Positions 1 to 7,017 of a stretch of 11,207 nt of DNA are shown here, piece by piece (positions within the stretch are counted from its first letter, which is position 1; each line of letters begins with the position of its first letter). This stretch comes from Saccharofermentans sp. GTDB taxonomy: Bacteria > Bacillota_A > Clostridia > Saccharofermentanales > Saccharofermentanaceae. The DNA lies in the NCBI GenBank assembly GCA_024692105.1, contig JAILMZ010000034.1, positions 1 to 11,207 on the forward strand, written 5' to 3'. Position numbers and translations under genes: made by a program. The notes beneath the pieces are model-generated. The model did not search any database. It was not told the DNA's origin and saw nothing but the letters and a program-made list of their open reading frames with translations.

Positions 1-2393
1 GACTCGAAGATCTTGGACTCATAGTAAGCCTGGAGGAACTTGCCTGCGTCGTCTCTTGAGAAACCGAATGTCATCTGTGTAAGGTCGTTTGTACCGAAGC
101 AGAAGAACTCAGCTTCCTTGGCGATCTCGTCAGCTGTAAGAGCAGCACGAGGGATCTCGATCATGGTGCCTACCTTGTAGCCCATGTTGACGCCTGTAGC
201 CTTGATCTCTTCGTCAGCAACCTCAACGACCACCTTCTTAACGTTAACGAGCTCCTTGATCTCGCATACGAGCGGGATCATGATCTCAGGTGTAACGTTC
301 CAGTCGGGGTGCTTGCCGTTAACGTTGATAGCAGCGCGGATGACAGCTCTTGTCTGCATCTTTGCGATCTCAGGATATGTAACTGCGAGACGGCATCCTC
401 TGTGACCCATCATCGGGTTGAACTCGTGGAGGGAAGCGATCAGAGTCTTGATCTCCTCTGCTGACTTGCCCTTCTTGTCAGCGAGAGCCTTGATGTCAGC
501 CTCTTCTGTAGGTACGAATTCGTGGAGCGGCGGATCCAGGAAACGGATGGTAACCGGGTGTCCCTCGAGAGCCTCATAGAGTGCTTCGAAGTCGGACTGC
601 TGCATCGGGAGGATAACCTCGAGTGCTGCCTCACGCTCTTCTACCGTGTCGGAGCAGATCATTTCGCGGAATGCGTCGATCCTGCCCTCGCCGAAGAACA
701 TGTGCTCTGTACGGCAGAGACCGATACCTTCAGCGCCGAGCTCTCTAGCCTTCTTAGCGTCTGCAGGTGTATCAGCGTTTGTACGTACTTCTAGTCTCTT
801 GAACTCGTCTGCCCACTTCATGATGCGGCCGAAGTAACCGTTGTTGGGGTCAGCGTCGATCTGAGCGATAGCGCCGTCATAGATCTTACCTGTGGAACCG
901 TCGAGGGAGATGATGTCACCTTCCTTGAATGTCTTGCCTGCGAGTGTGAACTGCTTGTTAGCCTCGTCCATTGCGATCTCGCCGCAGCCCGAAACGCAGC
1001 ACTCACCCATACCACGTGCAACAACTGCAGCATGTGATGTCATACCGCCACGTACCGTGAGGATACCCTCAGCAGCCTTCATGCCAGTGATGTCTTCAGG
1101 AGATGTCTCGAGTCTTACGAGGACAACCTTCTCTCCTCTGTCGTGCCAAGCAACTGCATCGTCAGCAGTGAAGACGATCTTACCGCAAGCAGCTCCCGGA
1201 GAAGCGCCTAATCCCTTACCGATTGCCTCTGCAGCCTTAAGTGCAGCGGGATCGAACTGAGGGTGAAGCAGTGTGTCGAGGTTACGAGGATCGATCATTG
1301 CAACTGCCTCTTCAGGTGTTCTCATGCCCTCGTCAACCAAGTCGCATGCGATCTTCATGGCAGCCTGAGCTGTTCTCTTACCGTTTCTTGTCTGGAGCAT
1401 GTAGAGCTTACCGTGCTCAACTGTGAACTCCATGTCCTGCATGTCTCTGTAGTGTGTCTCGAGTGTAGAGCAAACCTGTGTGAACTGAGCGAATGCCTCA
1501 GGGAACTTCTGCTCCATCTCTGCGATCTTCATAGGAGTACGAACGCCTGCAACAACGTCCTCACCCTGTGCGTTTGTAAGGAACTCACCGAAAAGGCCCT
1601 TCTCGCCTGTAGCAGGGTCTCTTGTGAAAGCAACGCCCGTACCGCAGTCGTCACCCATGTTACCGAATGCCATGGACTGAACGTTAACAGCCGTACCCCA
1701 TGAATAAGGAATGTCGTTGTCTCTTCTGTATACGTTTGCTCTCGGGTTGTCCCAGGATCTGAATACGGCCTTGATAGCGCCGATGAGCTGCTCCTTAGGA
1801 TCTGTAGGGAAGTCTGAACCGATCTTAGCCTTATACTCAGCCTTGAACTGTGAAGCGAGTTCCTTGAGATCGTCAGCTGTGAGCTCGACGTCCTGAGTAA
1901 CTCCTCTGTCAGCCTTCATCTTGTCGATGAGCTCTTCAAAGTACTTCTTACCGACTTCCATAACAACGTCGGAATACATCTGGATGAATCTTCTGTAGCA
2001 GTCCCAAGCCCATCTGGGGTTATTGGACTTTGTAGCGATGACATCGACTACCTGCTCGTTAAGACCGAGGTTGAGGATCGTGTCCATCATGCCCGGCATG
2101 GAAGCTCTTGCACCGGATCTTACGGAAACAAGGAGCGGGTTCTCGAGGTCGCCGAACTTCTTGCCGGTGATCTCTTCAAGTTTTGTGATGTACTCCATGA
2201 CCTGAGCCATGATCTCATCGTTGATCTGGCGACCGTCCTCGTAGTACTTGGTGCATGCCTCTGTGCTGATCGTGAAGCCCTGAGGAACAGGGAGACCGAT
2301 GTTGGTCATCTCAGCGAGGTTTGCGCCCTTACCGCCAAGGAGTTCGCGCATGTTTCCGTTGCCTTCGGTGAAGAGGTAAACGTACTTTGTCAT
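1..2393 (-). CDS. ppdK: pyruvate, phosphate dikinase (3' end outside window)
   Basis: Interconverts pyruvate + ATP + Pi and PEP + AMP + PPi in the cytoplasm; in anaerobes it often serves glycolysis or PEP recycling. The frame is open from the ATG at 2393 to the left edge, giving 797 complete residues against about 875 for the family. Visible in order: the nucleotide-binding N-terminal domain with GGKGANLAEM (about 20-29) and VSVRSGARASMPGMMDT (about 89-105); DMEFT and MLQTRNGKRT at the end of that domain; the phosphohistidine loop GGMTSHAAVVARG with catalytic His454; then the PEP/pyruvate barrel with GLCRTEHMFF, FNPMMGHRGCRLAVTYPEIA, MIEIPRAALTAD and FGTNDLTQMTFGFSRDD. The catalytic Cys (831 in the Clostridium symbiosum enzyme) lies beyond the window. 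AAAGGCGG sits 9 nt upstream of the ATG. It follows glyQS by 75 bp and is probably cotranscribed, though that gap holds a perfect palindrome. Identification is secure. Confidence 0.97.
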   Translation of the reverse strand, partial: MTKYVYLFTEGNGNMRELLGGKGANLAEMTNIGLPVPQGFTISTEACTKYYEDGRQINDEIMAQVMEYITKLEEITGKKFGDLENPLLVSVRSGARASMPGMMDTILNLGLNEQVVDVIATKSNNPRWAWDCYRRFIQMYSDVVMEVGKKYFEELIDKMKADRGVTQDVELTADDLKELASQFKAEYKAKIGSDFPTDPKEQLIGAIKAVFRSWDNPRANVYRRDNDIPYSWGTAVNVQSMAFGNMGDDCGTGVAFTRDPATGEKGLFGEFLTNAQGEDVVAGVRTPMKIAEMEQKFPEAFAQFTQVCSTLETHYRDMQDMEFTVEHGKLYMLQTRNGKRTAQAAMKIACDLVDEGMRTPEEAVAMIDPRNLDTLLHPQFDPAALKAAEAIGKGLGASPGAACGKIVFTADDAVAWHDRGEKVVLVRLETSPEDITGMKAAEGILTVRGGMTSHAAVVARGMGECCVSGCGEIAMDEANKQFTLAGKTFKEGDIISLDGSTGKIYDGAIAQIDADPNNGYFGRIMKWADEFKRLEVRTNADTPADAKKARELGAEGIGLCRTEHMFFGEGRIDAFREMICSDTVEEREAALEVILPMQQSDFEALYEALEGHPVTIRFLDPPLHEFVPTEEADIKALADKKGKSAEEIKTLIASLHEFNPMMGHRGCRLAVTYPEIAKMQTRAVIRAAINVNGKHPDWNVTPEIMIPLVCEIKELVNVKKVVVEVADEEIKATGVNMGYKVGTMIEIPRAALTADEIAKEAEFFCFGTNDLTQMTFGFSRDDAGKFLQAYYESKIFE

Positions 2394-2402
2394 TCTTTTA
2401 TC

Positions 2403-2410
2403 CGCCTTTC
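2403..2410 (-). promoter_or_regulatory. ribosome binding site of ppdK
   Basis: AAAGGCGG on the minus strand, 9 nt before the ATG at 2393. It supports that start, which also gives the expected family N-terminus (MTKYVYLF). Confidence 0.7.
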
Positions 2411-2450
2411 GTTTTTGGATTTTATATTTATTACTTTTTTGTCCGTTCTA

Positions 2451-2465
2451 TTGTATCAGATACAA
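2451..2465. promoter_or_regulatory. perfect 15-bp palindrome between glyQS and ppdK (candidate operator)
   Basis: TTGTATCAGATACAA consists of two 7-bp arms around one central base. It begins 3 nt after the glyQS stop codon and lies about 60 bp upstream of ppdK. As RNA it could form only a short 5-bp stem, with no U-tract behind it, so it is not a terminator. A -10-like TACAAT overlaps its downstream arm, but no convincing -35 is present. It does not match the consensus sites for CcpA (cre), Rex or GlnR. A role as a protein-binding site for ppdK control is inference only. Confidence 0.35.
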
Positions 2466-2468
2466 GCC

Positions 2469-3884
2469 TTAAAAATCGAACTTGCCGTCAAAAAACTCAT
2501 CAAGTTTGTCGATCGGGAATCTGATGTTGCCGGGCTCGTACTCGACGTTCTTCATCGAGTCTCTCTCCCTGATGGTTACGCAGCCGTCTGTCTCAGAATC
2601 GAAATCGTATACAACGCAGTAAGGAGTACCGATCTCGTCCTGTCTTCTGTAGCGCTTACCGATGGACTGTCTGTCATCGAGCTCGCACATATACTTCTTG
2701 GAAAGCTTCTCGAAAATAGGCTGTGCCTTGTCCGTCAGCTTTGCAGACAGCGGGAGGACGCCGATCTTGATGGGTGCGAGGAACGGGTGGAAATGCATTA
2801 CCGTTCTGACGTCGCCGCCCTCAAGTGTCTCCTCGTCGTAAGCAGAGCACAGGAATGCGAGTGTTACACGGTCAGCACCGAGAGAAGGTTCGATAACGTA
2901 GGGAACGTACTTCTCGTTCTTAGCTGGATCAAAGTAAGTAAGATCCTGCTTGGAGAATTCCATGTGCTGCTTGAGGTCGTAGTCCGTACGGTCTGCGATG
3001 CCCCAGAGTTCGCCCCAGTCCGTGAACGGGAATGCGAACTCGAAGTCCGTTGTTGCTCTTGAGTAGAAAGCGAGCTCTTCTTTCGCGTGATCTCTCGTGC
3101 GGAGCTCCTCTTCCTTGATGCCGAGGCCGATCAGCCAGTCGTGGCAGAATGTCTTCCAGTAGTCGAACCACTCGAGGTCAGTGCCGGGTTCGCAGAAGAA
3201 CTCGAGCTCCATCTGCTCGAACTCACGTGTTCTGAAGATGAAGTTGCCGGGAGTGATCTCGTTACGGAAAGACTTTCCGATCTGGCAGATACCGAAGGGG
3301 ATCTTCTTTCTTGCAGAGCGCTGAACGTTTGCGAAGTTTACGAAGATACCCTGAGCGGTTTCAGGACGTAAATAAACCTCATTCGTAGAATCCTCGGTAA
3401 CGCCGATGAATGTCTTGAACATGAGGTTGAACTTACGGATATCCGTGAAATTGTGACCGCCGCAGACAGGGCAGGGAATGTTCTTTTCTCTGATGTAAGC
3501 GACCATATCTTCGGGGCTCATACCTTCAACAGGCACATCCTCGACGCCGTTTTCCTTGTTCCAGTCTTCGACAAGGTTGTCGGCTCTCTGTCTTGCCTTA
3601 CACTGCTTGCAGTCGATGAGAGGATCAGAGAATCCTCCGACGTGACCTGAAGCTACCCAAGTCTTGGGGTTCATGATGATTGCAGCATCGAGTCCTACAT
3701 TGTAGGGGCTCTCCTGGACGAACTTCTTCCACCATGCTGCCTTAACGTTATTCTTGAGCTGTACGCCGAGCGGCCCGTAATCCCATGCATTAGCAAGACC
3801 GCCGTAAATGTCGGAGCCGGGGTAGACAAAACCTCTTACCTTGGCAAGCGACACGATTTTTTCCATTGTTTTCTCAACTGCCAT
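2469..3884 (-). CDS. glyQS: glycine--tRNA ligase, single-chain dimeric type
   Basis: Charges tRNA-Gly with glycine for translation. At 471 residues this is the alpha2-type class II enzyme (HAMAP name glyQS; also called glyS), not the split alpha/beta form. The N-terminus has the family signature [20 protein letters not shown] (18-37). Four cysteines, C92/C95 and C138/C141 (CKQC and CPVCGG), look like a zinc-ribbon insertion. Class II motif 2 is [21 protein letters not shown] (from about 207), followed by [11 protein letters not shown] (294-304). Motif 3 is EPSLGADRV (332-340) with the conserved Arg339. The C-terminal anticodon-binding domain starts near [12 protein letters not shown] (369-380) and includes [13 protein letters not shown]. 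The start at 3884 is supported by AGGCGG 9 nt upstream. It lies 20 bp after rpoZ, so there is no room for the T-box leader often found before glycyl-tRNA synthetase genes in Firmicutes; it appears to depend on the upstream promoter. Confidence 0.97.
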   Translation of the reverse strand: MAVEKTMEKIVSLAKVRGFVYPGSDIYGGLANAWDYGPLGVQLKNNVKAAWWKKFVQESPYNVGLDAAIIMNPKTWVASGHVGGFSDPLIDCKQCKARQRADNLVEDWNKENGVEDVPVEGMSPEDMVAYIREKNIPCPVCGGHNFTDIRKFNLMFKTFIGVTEDSTNEVYLRPETAQGIFVNFANVQRSARKKIPFGICQIGKSFRNEITPGNFIFRTREFEQMELEFFCEPGTDLEWFDYWKTFCHDWLIGLGIKEEELRTRDHAKEELAFYSRATTDFEFAFPFTDWGELWGIADRTDYDLKQHMEFSKQDLTYFDPAKNEKYVPYVIEPSLGADRVTLAFLCSAYDEETLEGGDVRTVMHFHPFLAPIKIGVLPLSAKLTDKAQPIFEKLSKKYMCELDDRQSIGKRYRRQDEIGTPYCVVYDFDSETDGCVTIRERDSMKNVEYEPGNIRFPIDKLDEFFDGKFDF

Positions 3885-3904
3885 ATTGTGTTACCGCCTG
3901 ATCC

Positions 3905-4369
3905 TTAGTTCTCTTCTTCCTCGACTGCTTCAAGATCTTCGTCGGAAGGACCTTCTTCGTCTTCCGCATCCTCGAATCCATCATCGGAACCGAGAACGGA
4001 ATCCAGGAGCTTATCCAGACCTGCATCCTCGCTCTCTGCGGGCTGCTCTTCTGCTGCCTGAGCCATGCTGAGTGCATCAGCGAGTTCTTCCTCGCGCTGC
4101 TTTCTCTTGTCCTCTTCTTCCTTCTGTCTTCTAAGGCGCTCTTCTCTTGTGATCGGAACTACGGGGGAAACATCGCCTTCTACAGCGACAACCTTCTCGT
4201 CCATGATCTCGCGGCATGCAAGGGATACGACGTTTGCGACGCCCTTGTCCTCTACCATCGGCTGTGCGCCGTTGACGAGCTGTCTTGCTCTCTTGCTGAC
4301 CAGTACCGCTACGTCGTAGGGGGACTCGCCCTTCTGCTTAAGCTTCTCGATTGAAGGATCTGTTAACAT
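3905..4369 (-). CDS. rpoZ: DNA-directed RNA polymerase subunit omega with long acidic C-terminal extension
   Basis: Omega binds the beta' subunit and helps RNA polymerase assembly. Residues 1 to about 62 match Firmicutes omega: MLTDPSIEKL, then SPYDVAVLVSKRARQL (16-31), then VANVVSLACREI (44-55). The position between gmk and a downstream housekeeping gene is the classical rpoZ locus. The protein is 154 residues, whereas omega is usually about 65-90. The extra part is a charged, probably helical stretch (75-98, TREERLRRQKEEEDKRKQRE) followed by an acidic tail in which 23 of the last 48 residues are Asp or Glu and only one is basic. AGAGGT lies 6 nt upstream of the ATG. It starts 20 bp after gmk and ends 20 bp before glyQS, consistent with one operon. 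The function of the tail is unknown. Confidence 0.93.
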   Translation of the reverse strand: MLTDPSIEKLKQKGESPYDVAVLVSKRARQLVNGAQPMVEDKGVANVVSLACREIMDEKVVAVEGDVSPVVPITREERLRRQKEEEDKRKQREEELADALSMAQAAEEQPAESEDAGLDKLLDSVLGSDDGFEDAEDEEGPSDEDLEAVEEEEN

Positions 4370-4389
4370 GTTTTTACCTCTTTCTTTTT

Positions 4390-5010
4390 TTATTCCAAAT
4401 TCTTGATTGCCTGTGTCTGCCTTATAGTCTTGAGCATCTCGCTCTCGATTATCTTCATTATGTCTGCGGCTGCCTGTTCGACTTCGTTGTTCTGCACCGC
4501 ATATTCGAATTCGCCTGCTCTTGCCACCTCTTCCCTTGCCTTGGCAAGTCTTGCGGCAACCTTGGCGTCATCTTCCGTTCCCCTGCCCTTGAGCCTTGTT
4601 TCGAGTTCTGCGTAGGAAGGCGGAAGGAGCATTATTATCACGCTGTCATCGCCAAACTTCTTCTCGATCGCAAGGCTTCCTTCTATCGTTATGTCGCAGA
4701 GGATTATCTTGCCTTGTCCGACCTTCTCAGCGAGGGGCGCCGCTGGAGTTCCGTAGTAATTGCCGACGTACTGGTCGTACTCAAGTATCTCCCCGGTCTC
4801 GATCATCTTCTCGAACTCTTCTTTGGTCCTGAAGTGATATTCGACTCCGTCGGTCTCGCCCGGTCTCGGGCTCCTCGTCGTGGCTGAGATCGAATACGTC
4901 GCTCTTCCCGGCCACTTCTGTTCTATCATCTCCGAGACGCGCTTAAGGACCGTGCCCTTGCCGACGCCCGAAGGTCCCGATACCGATACGATAAGTCCTC
5001 TGTCAGCCAT
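4390..5010 (-). CDS. gmk: guanylate kinase
   Basis: Phosphorylates GMP to GDP with ATP in the cytoplasm, feeding GTP, dGTP and (p)ppGpp pools. The 206-residue length is normal. The P-loop GPSGVGKGT is at 12-20. The GMP-binding region includes SATTRSPRPGETDGVEYHF (42-60) and EYDQYVGNYYGTP (77-89). The LLPPS strand (128-132) and the lid RGTEDDAKVAARL (143-155) follow. One small oddity is that the segment usually reading D-x-D-x-Q/E-G is here DITIEG (106-111), so the second Asp is Thr. An upstream in-frame Met at 5046 would add 12 basic residues not typical of the family. The start at 5010 is preferred because AAGGAG lies 7 nt upstream and the ATG overlaps the remA stop in ATGGCTGA, suggesting translational coupling. 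Confidence 0.96.
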   Translation of the reverse strand: MADRGLIVSVSGPSGVGKGTVLKRVSEMIEQKWPGRATYSISATTRSPRPGETDGVEYHFRTKEEFEKMIETGEILEYDQYVGNYYGTPAAPLAEKVGQGKIILCDITIEGSLAIEKKFGDDSVIIMLLPPSYAELETRLKGRGTEDDAKVAARLAKAREEVARAGEFEYAVQNNEVEQAAADIMKIIESEMLKTIRQTQAIKNLE

Positions 5011-5239
5011 CGAGTCTCTCCTTGATCTCCGCAATCTCGAGTGCACTCATGATGATCAGGTCTGTGTCGGTAACAAGCACCGTTCTGCACTTCTTGCCCG
5101 CACAGCAGTCAACGCACGCACCTCTGTCCTTGGACTCCTGGATCATACGCCTTGCCGGAGCCGAATCAGCTCCCGCCGCACACACGATGCGGCTCTTTGC
5201 TGCGATATTCCCGAAACCAATATCAATGAACTCTGCCAT
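5003..5239 (-). CDS. remA: RemA (DUF370) DNA-binding regulator
   Basis: RemA is a small DNA-binding regulator. In Bacillus subtilis it activates biofilm matrix and osmoprotection genes, and it lies between yloC (yicC family) and gmk exactly as here. The 78 residues follow the family pattern: FIDIGFGNIAAKSRIV (4-19), DSAPARRMIQESKDRG (25-40), then RTVLVTDTDLIIMSAL (52-67). Arg17 and the Lys49-Lys50 pair fall where the Bacillus protein has its DNA-contacting arginines. Unusually there are five cysteines: C20, C42, C45, C46 and C51, four of them clustered as CVDCCAGKKC in the segment that is normally cysteine-poor. It starts 3 bp after the yicC stop with no good Shine-Dalgarno close by (GGGAG is about 24 nt upstream), so translation may be coupled to yicC. 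It overlaps gmk by 8 bp. Targets in this organism cannot be inferred. Confidence 0.92.
   Translation of the reverse strand: MAEFIDIGFGNIAAKSRIVCAAGADSAPARRMIQESKDRGACVDCCAGKKCRTVLVTDTDLIIMSALEIAEIKERLDG
5018..5023 (-). promoter_or_regulatory. ribosome binding site deciding the gmk start
   Basis: AAGGAG on the minus strand, inside the 3' end of remA, 7 nt before the ATG at 5010. It favours that start over the longer in-frame alternative at 5046. Confidence 0.8.
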
Positions 5240-5242
5240 ATA

Positions 5243-6130
5243 TCAAACCAGATTCTGGATCTGCTCCCTTATCTCTTCGACCGTGTTCTTCATCGCAAGC
5301 ACGCGGTTGGTTATCTCGATGTCGTTTGCCTTTGAACCGCAGGTGTTGACCTCACGGTTGATCTCCTGTACGAGGAAATCCATCTGCTTGCCGCACGCAC
5401 CGTCTCCTGCAAGGATCTTGTCTGACTGCGCGAAATGGCTCTTCAGCCTGGTAAGCTCTTCGTCTACGGCACACTTGTCCGCAAAGAGAGCCACCTCTGC
5501 AGCGAGCCTGCCTTCATCGTAGAACTCCTTCTGCTCGGAAGTGAGCAGCTCGTCTACTCTTGCGGAGAGCCTTGCCCTGTAGCCGTCTATTACGGCGGGG
5601 GAACGCTCCTCGATCTCGTCTCTTATTCCTGCGAGGGTGCTGATCTTTGTGAGGATGTTGGATGCGAGCGCATCACCTTCTCTCTTTCTCATCGCATTCA
5701 TTCCCGCGAGAGCTTCTGCAACGGTATCAGCAAGTTCCCTGCCCATGACTTCTTCGTCAACGGCAGTCTGGCTGACCTGAAGAACGTCGGGATAGGAAGC
5801 AAGTCTGGAGACTCCGAGGTCATCTTCCCTTCCTGTGATCGCAGCGATGTTAGCGGCTGCGTCGGAGTATGCTTTCGCGAGACCTTCGTTGATCGTTATG
5901 GTCTCGCACTCGCTGGAAGTGTCCTGGTAATTGATGAATACATCGACCTTGCCTCTGATCAGGGCATCCGTGATCTGCTTACGGACAGCCGTGTCCGCGA
6001 AGTTCAAGATCCTCGGCATTCTTATGTTGAGATCGCAGTATCTGCTGTTTACTGATTTGAGCTCCACGCTGTATTTACGGGTAGCGAATATCTTCTCGGC
6101 TCTGCCGAATCCGGTCATGCTGTATGGCAT
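5243..6130 (-). CDS. yicC: YicC/YloC family endoribonuclease
   Basis: YicC of Escherichia coli is an endoribonuclease involved in decay of the small RNA RyhB; the Bacillus homologue is YloC. The 295-residue product has the family N-terminus MPYSMTGFGRAEK (1-13) and LKSVNSRYCDLNIRMPR (24-40). It also has the conserved C-terminal DUF1732 block, beginning near RLKSHFAQSDKIL and continuing KQMDFLVQEINREVNTCGSK then DIEITNRVLAMK. The ORF can be extended 11 codons upstream to 6163, but AAGGAG 6 nt before the ATG at 6130 and the family N-terminus decide for 6130. It is first in the group yicC-remA-gmk-rpoZ-glyQS-ppdK, behind a good promoter and a structured leader of about 60 nt. Family assignment is firm; the RNA target here is unknown. 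Confidence 0.95.
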   Translation of the reverse strand: MPYSMTGFGRAEKIFATRKYSVELKSVNSRYCDLNIRMPRILNFADTAVRKQITDALIRGKVDVFINYQDTSSECETITINEGLAKAYSDAAANIAAITGREDDLGVSRLASYPDVLQVSQTAVDEEVMGRELADTVAEALAGMNAMRKREGDALASNILTKISTLAGIRDEIEERSPAVIDGYRARLSARVDELLTSEQKEFYDEGRLAAEVALFADKCAVDEELTRLKSHFAQSDKILAGDGACGKQMDFLVQEINREVNTCGSKANDIEITNRVLAMKNTVEEIREQIQNLV

Positions 6131-6136
6131 CTTTGT

Positions 6137-6142
6137 CTCCTT
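6137..6142 (-). promoter_or_regulatory. ribosome binding site deciding the yicC start
   Basis: AAGGAG on the minus strand, 6 nt before the ATG at 6130. It is incompatible with use of the longer in-frame start at 6163. Confidence 0.85.
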
Positions 6143-6152
6143 GGATAGAAAG

Positions 6153-6188
6153 AGCCTGTCCAAGCGGTTTTTACCGCCTTCTCAGGCC
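6153..6188 (-). promoter_or_regulatory. two-part hairpin in the 5' leader of the yicC operon
   Basis: On the minus-strand RNA, GGCCUG (6188-6183) can pair with CAGGCU (6158-6153). Inside it AAGGCGGU (6180-6173) pairs with ACCGCUU (6168-6162) around an AAAA loop with one bulged G. The structure begins only a few nucleotides from the predicted transcription start. No U-tract follows, so it is not a standard terminator, and it stops before the Shine-Dalgarno. A role in mRNA stability or protein binding is possible but inferred. Confidence 0.5.
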
Positions 6189-6196
6189 CGTAAAGT

Positions 6197-6225
6197 ATTA
6201 TAAATACTTATATTAGAAAGTGCAA
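6197..6225 (-). promoter_or_regulatory. sigma-A-type promoter of the yicC-remA-gmk-rpoZ-glyQS-ppdK group
   Basis: Minus strand: -35 TTGCAC (6225-6220), 17-bp AT-rich spacer, perfect -10 TATAAT (6202-6197). Transcription should start near 6190, giving a leader of about 60 nt before yicC. It sits in the 160-bp gap between the phosphoesterase gene and yicC, where a new transcription unit is expected. Confidence 0.75.
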
Positions 6226-6242
6226 TCAAATATATTTTATCT

Positions 6243-6280
6243 GTCCCCGTAACGCCTGAGTTTATTGGCTTTGCGGAGAC
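6243..6280 (-). other. hairpin downstream of the phosphoesterase gene, weak terminator candidate
   Basis: The minus-strand RNA has GUCUCCG (6280-6274) pairing with CGGGGAC (6249-6243), with an inner GCC/GGC helix. It lies about 10 nt after the stop codon at 6291. The run of seven U residues precedes the stem rather than following it. It is therefore not a classical intrinsic terminator, although its place at the end of the transcription unit is suggestive. Confidence 0.35.
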
Positions 6281-6290
6281 GAAAAAAATT

Positions 6291-7004
6291 TTATCCCGTT
6301 ATTTTCACAGGAGCAAAATCAATGTAATCCGCAGCCGTGCAGACATACCTCACGCCGCCTTCGTCTGTGCCCTCCCAGGCCTGACCTTTTCCGCGGCCGT
6401 GAAGATGCCCGTAAACGCATGTGTCGATGTGCCCTGCAAGAAGCTCCGTGAACCCGGTCTTTTCCTGCCCCTTCATGATCGGCGGATAGTGGATCATGAG
6501 GATCCTTTGCTTTGCGTGACCGGGGTCTGCTTTTTCAAGTTCTTCGATGCAGAGTTTTACTCTTGAGATCTCGCGGTCGTATATCTTTCTGTCGTCAGCG
6601 GTCTTAAGCTGGCTTTCGAGCATCCAGCCCCTTGTACCCGAGATGAAGCAGCCTTCGGCTTCGACGACGTTCGTCCTTACGATCTCGATGCCCGGGTAAT
6701 CATGGCCTGCGAAGAACTCATCGAGTTTCTTTATGGTGGTCCACCAGTAGTCGTGGTTGCCGCGTGAGATGAGTTTTCGGCCCGGCAGTGACGCGAGGAA
6801 CTCGAAGTCCTCTTCAGCCTTTTCGATATATGTAGCCCAGGAGATGTCGCCTGCGACAAGAACGGTGTCTTCAGGCGTGACGGTCTCCCGCCACCCCTTC
6901 TCGATGCGCTCTATATAGCCGTCCCAGGCGCTTCCGAACACGTCCATTGATTTCTCGGGATTAGACAGGGACAGGTGCAGATCCGCCAGCGCGTAGATTG
7001 CCAT
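6291..7004 (-). CDS. calcineurin-like metallophosphoesterase (COG1768-like)
   Basis: A predicted cytoplasmic phosphohydrolase with a dinuclear metal site and no signal peptide; the substrate is unknown. All metal-binding motifs of the superfamily are present in 237 residues: ADLHL (Asp8, His10), AGDISW (Asp53), RGNHDYWW (Asn83-His84), MIHYPP (His172) and YGHLHG (His200, His202). The overall pattern, with WATYIEKAEEDFEFLASLPG between motifs, resembles the COG1768 predicted phosphohydrolases. GGGAGG lies 7 nt before the ATG. The gene starts 13 bp after uvrC and probably shares its transcript; a link to DNA repair is not implied by sequence. The fold and enzyme class are secure; the substrate (nucleotide, phosphoester or phosphoprotein) is open. 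Confidence 0.9.
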   Translation of the reverse strand: MAIYALADLHLSLSNPEKSMDVFGSAWDGYIERIEKGWRETVTPEDTVLVAGDISWATYIEKAEEDFEFLASLPGRKLISRGNHDYWWTTIKKLDEFFAGHDYPGIEIVRTNVVEAEGCFISGTRGWMLESQLKTADDRKIYDREISRVKLCIEELEKADPGHAKQRILMIHYPPIMKGQEKTGFTELLAGHIDTCVYGHLHGRGKGQAWEGTDEGGVRYVCTAADYIDFAPVKITG

Positions 7005-7017
7005 TTAAGTCCCTCCC

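Noticed and set aside
2415..3062. Plus-strand ORF of 215 codons opposite glyQS
   Set aside because: It is a mirror frame of the conserved synthetase with no supporting motif or promoter.
4390..5046. Longer gmk start giving a basic 12-residue N-terminal extension
   Set aside because: The start at 5010 has a strong Shine-Dalgarno and the usual family N-terminus, while the extension is simply translated from the remA coding region.
5435..6055. Long plus-strand ORF opposite yicC
   Set aside because: It is antisense to a well-conserved yicC, has no ribosome binding site or family resemblance, and arises from codon bias of the real gene.
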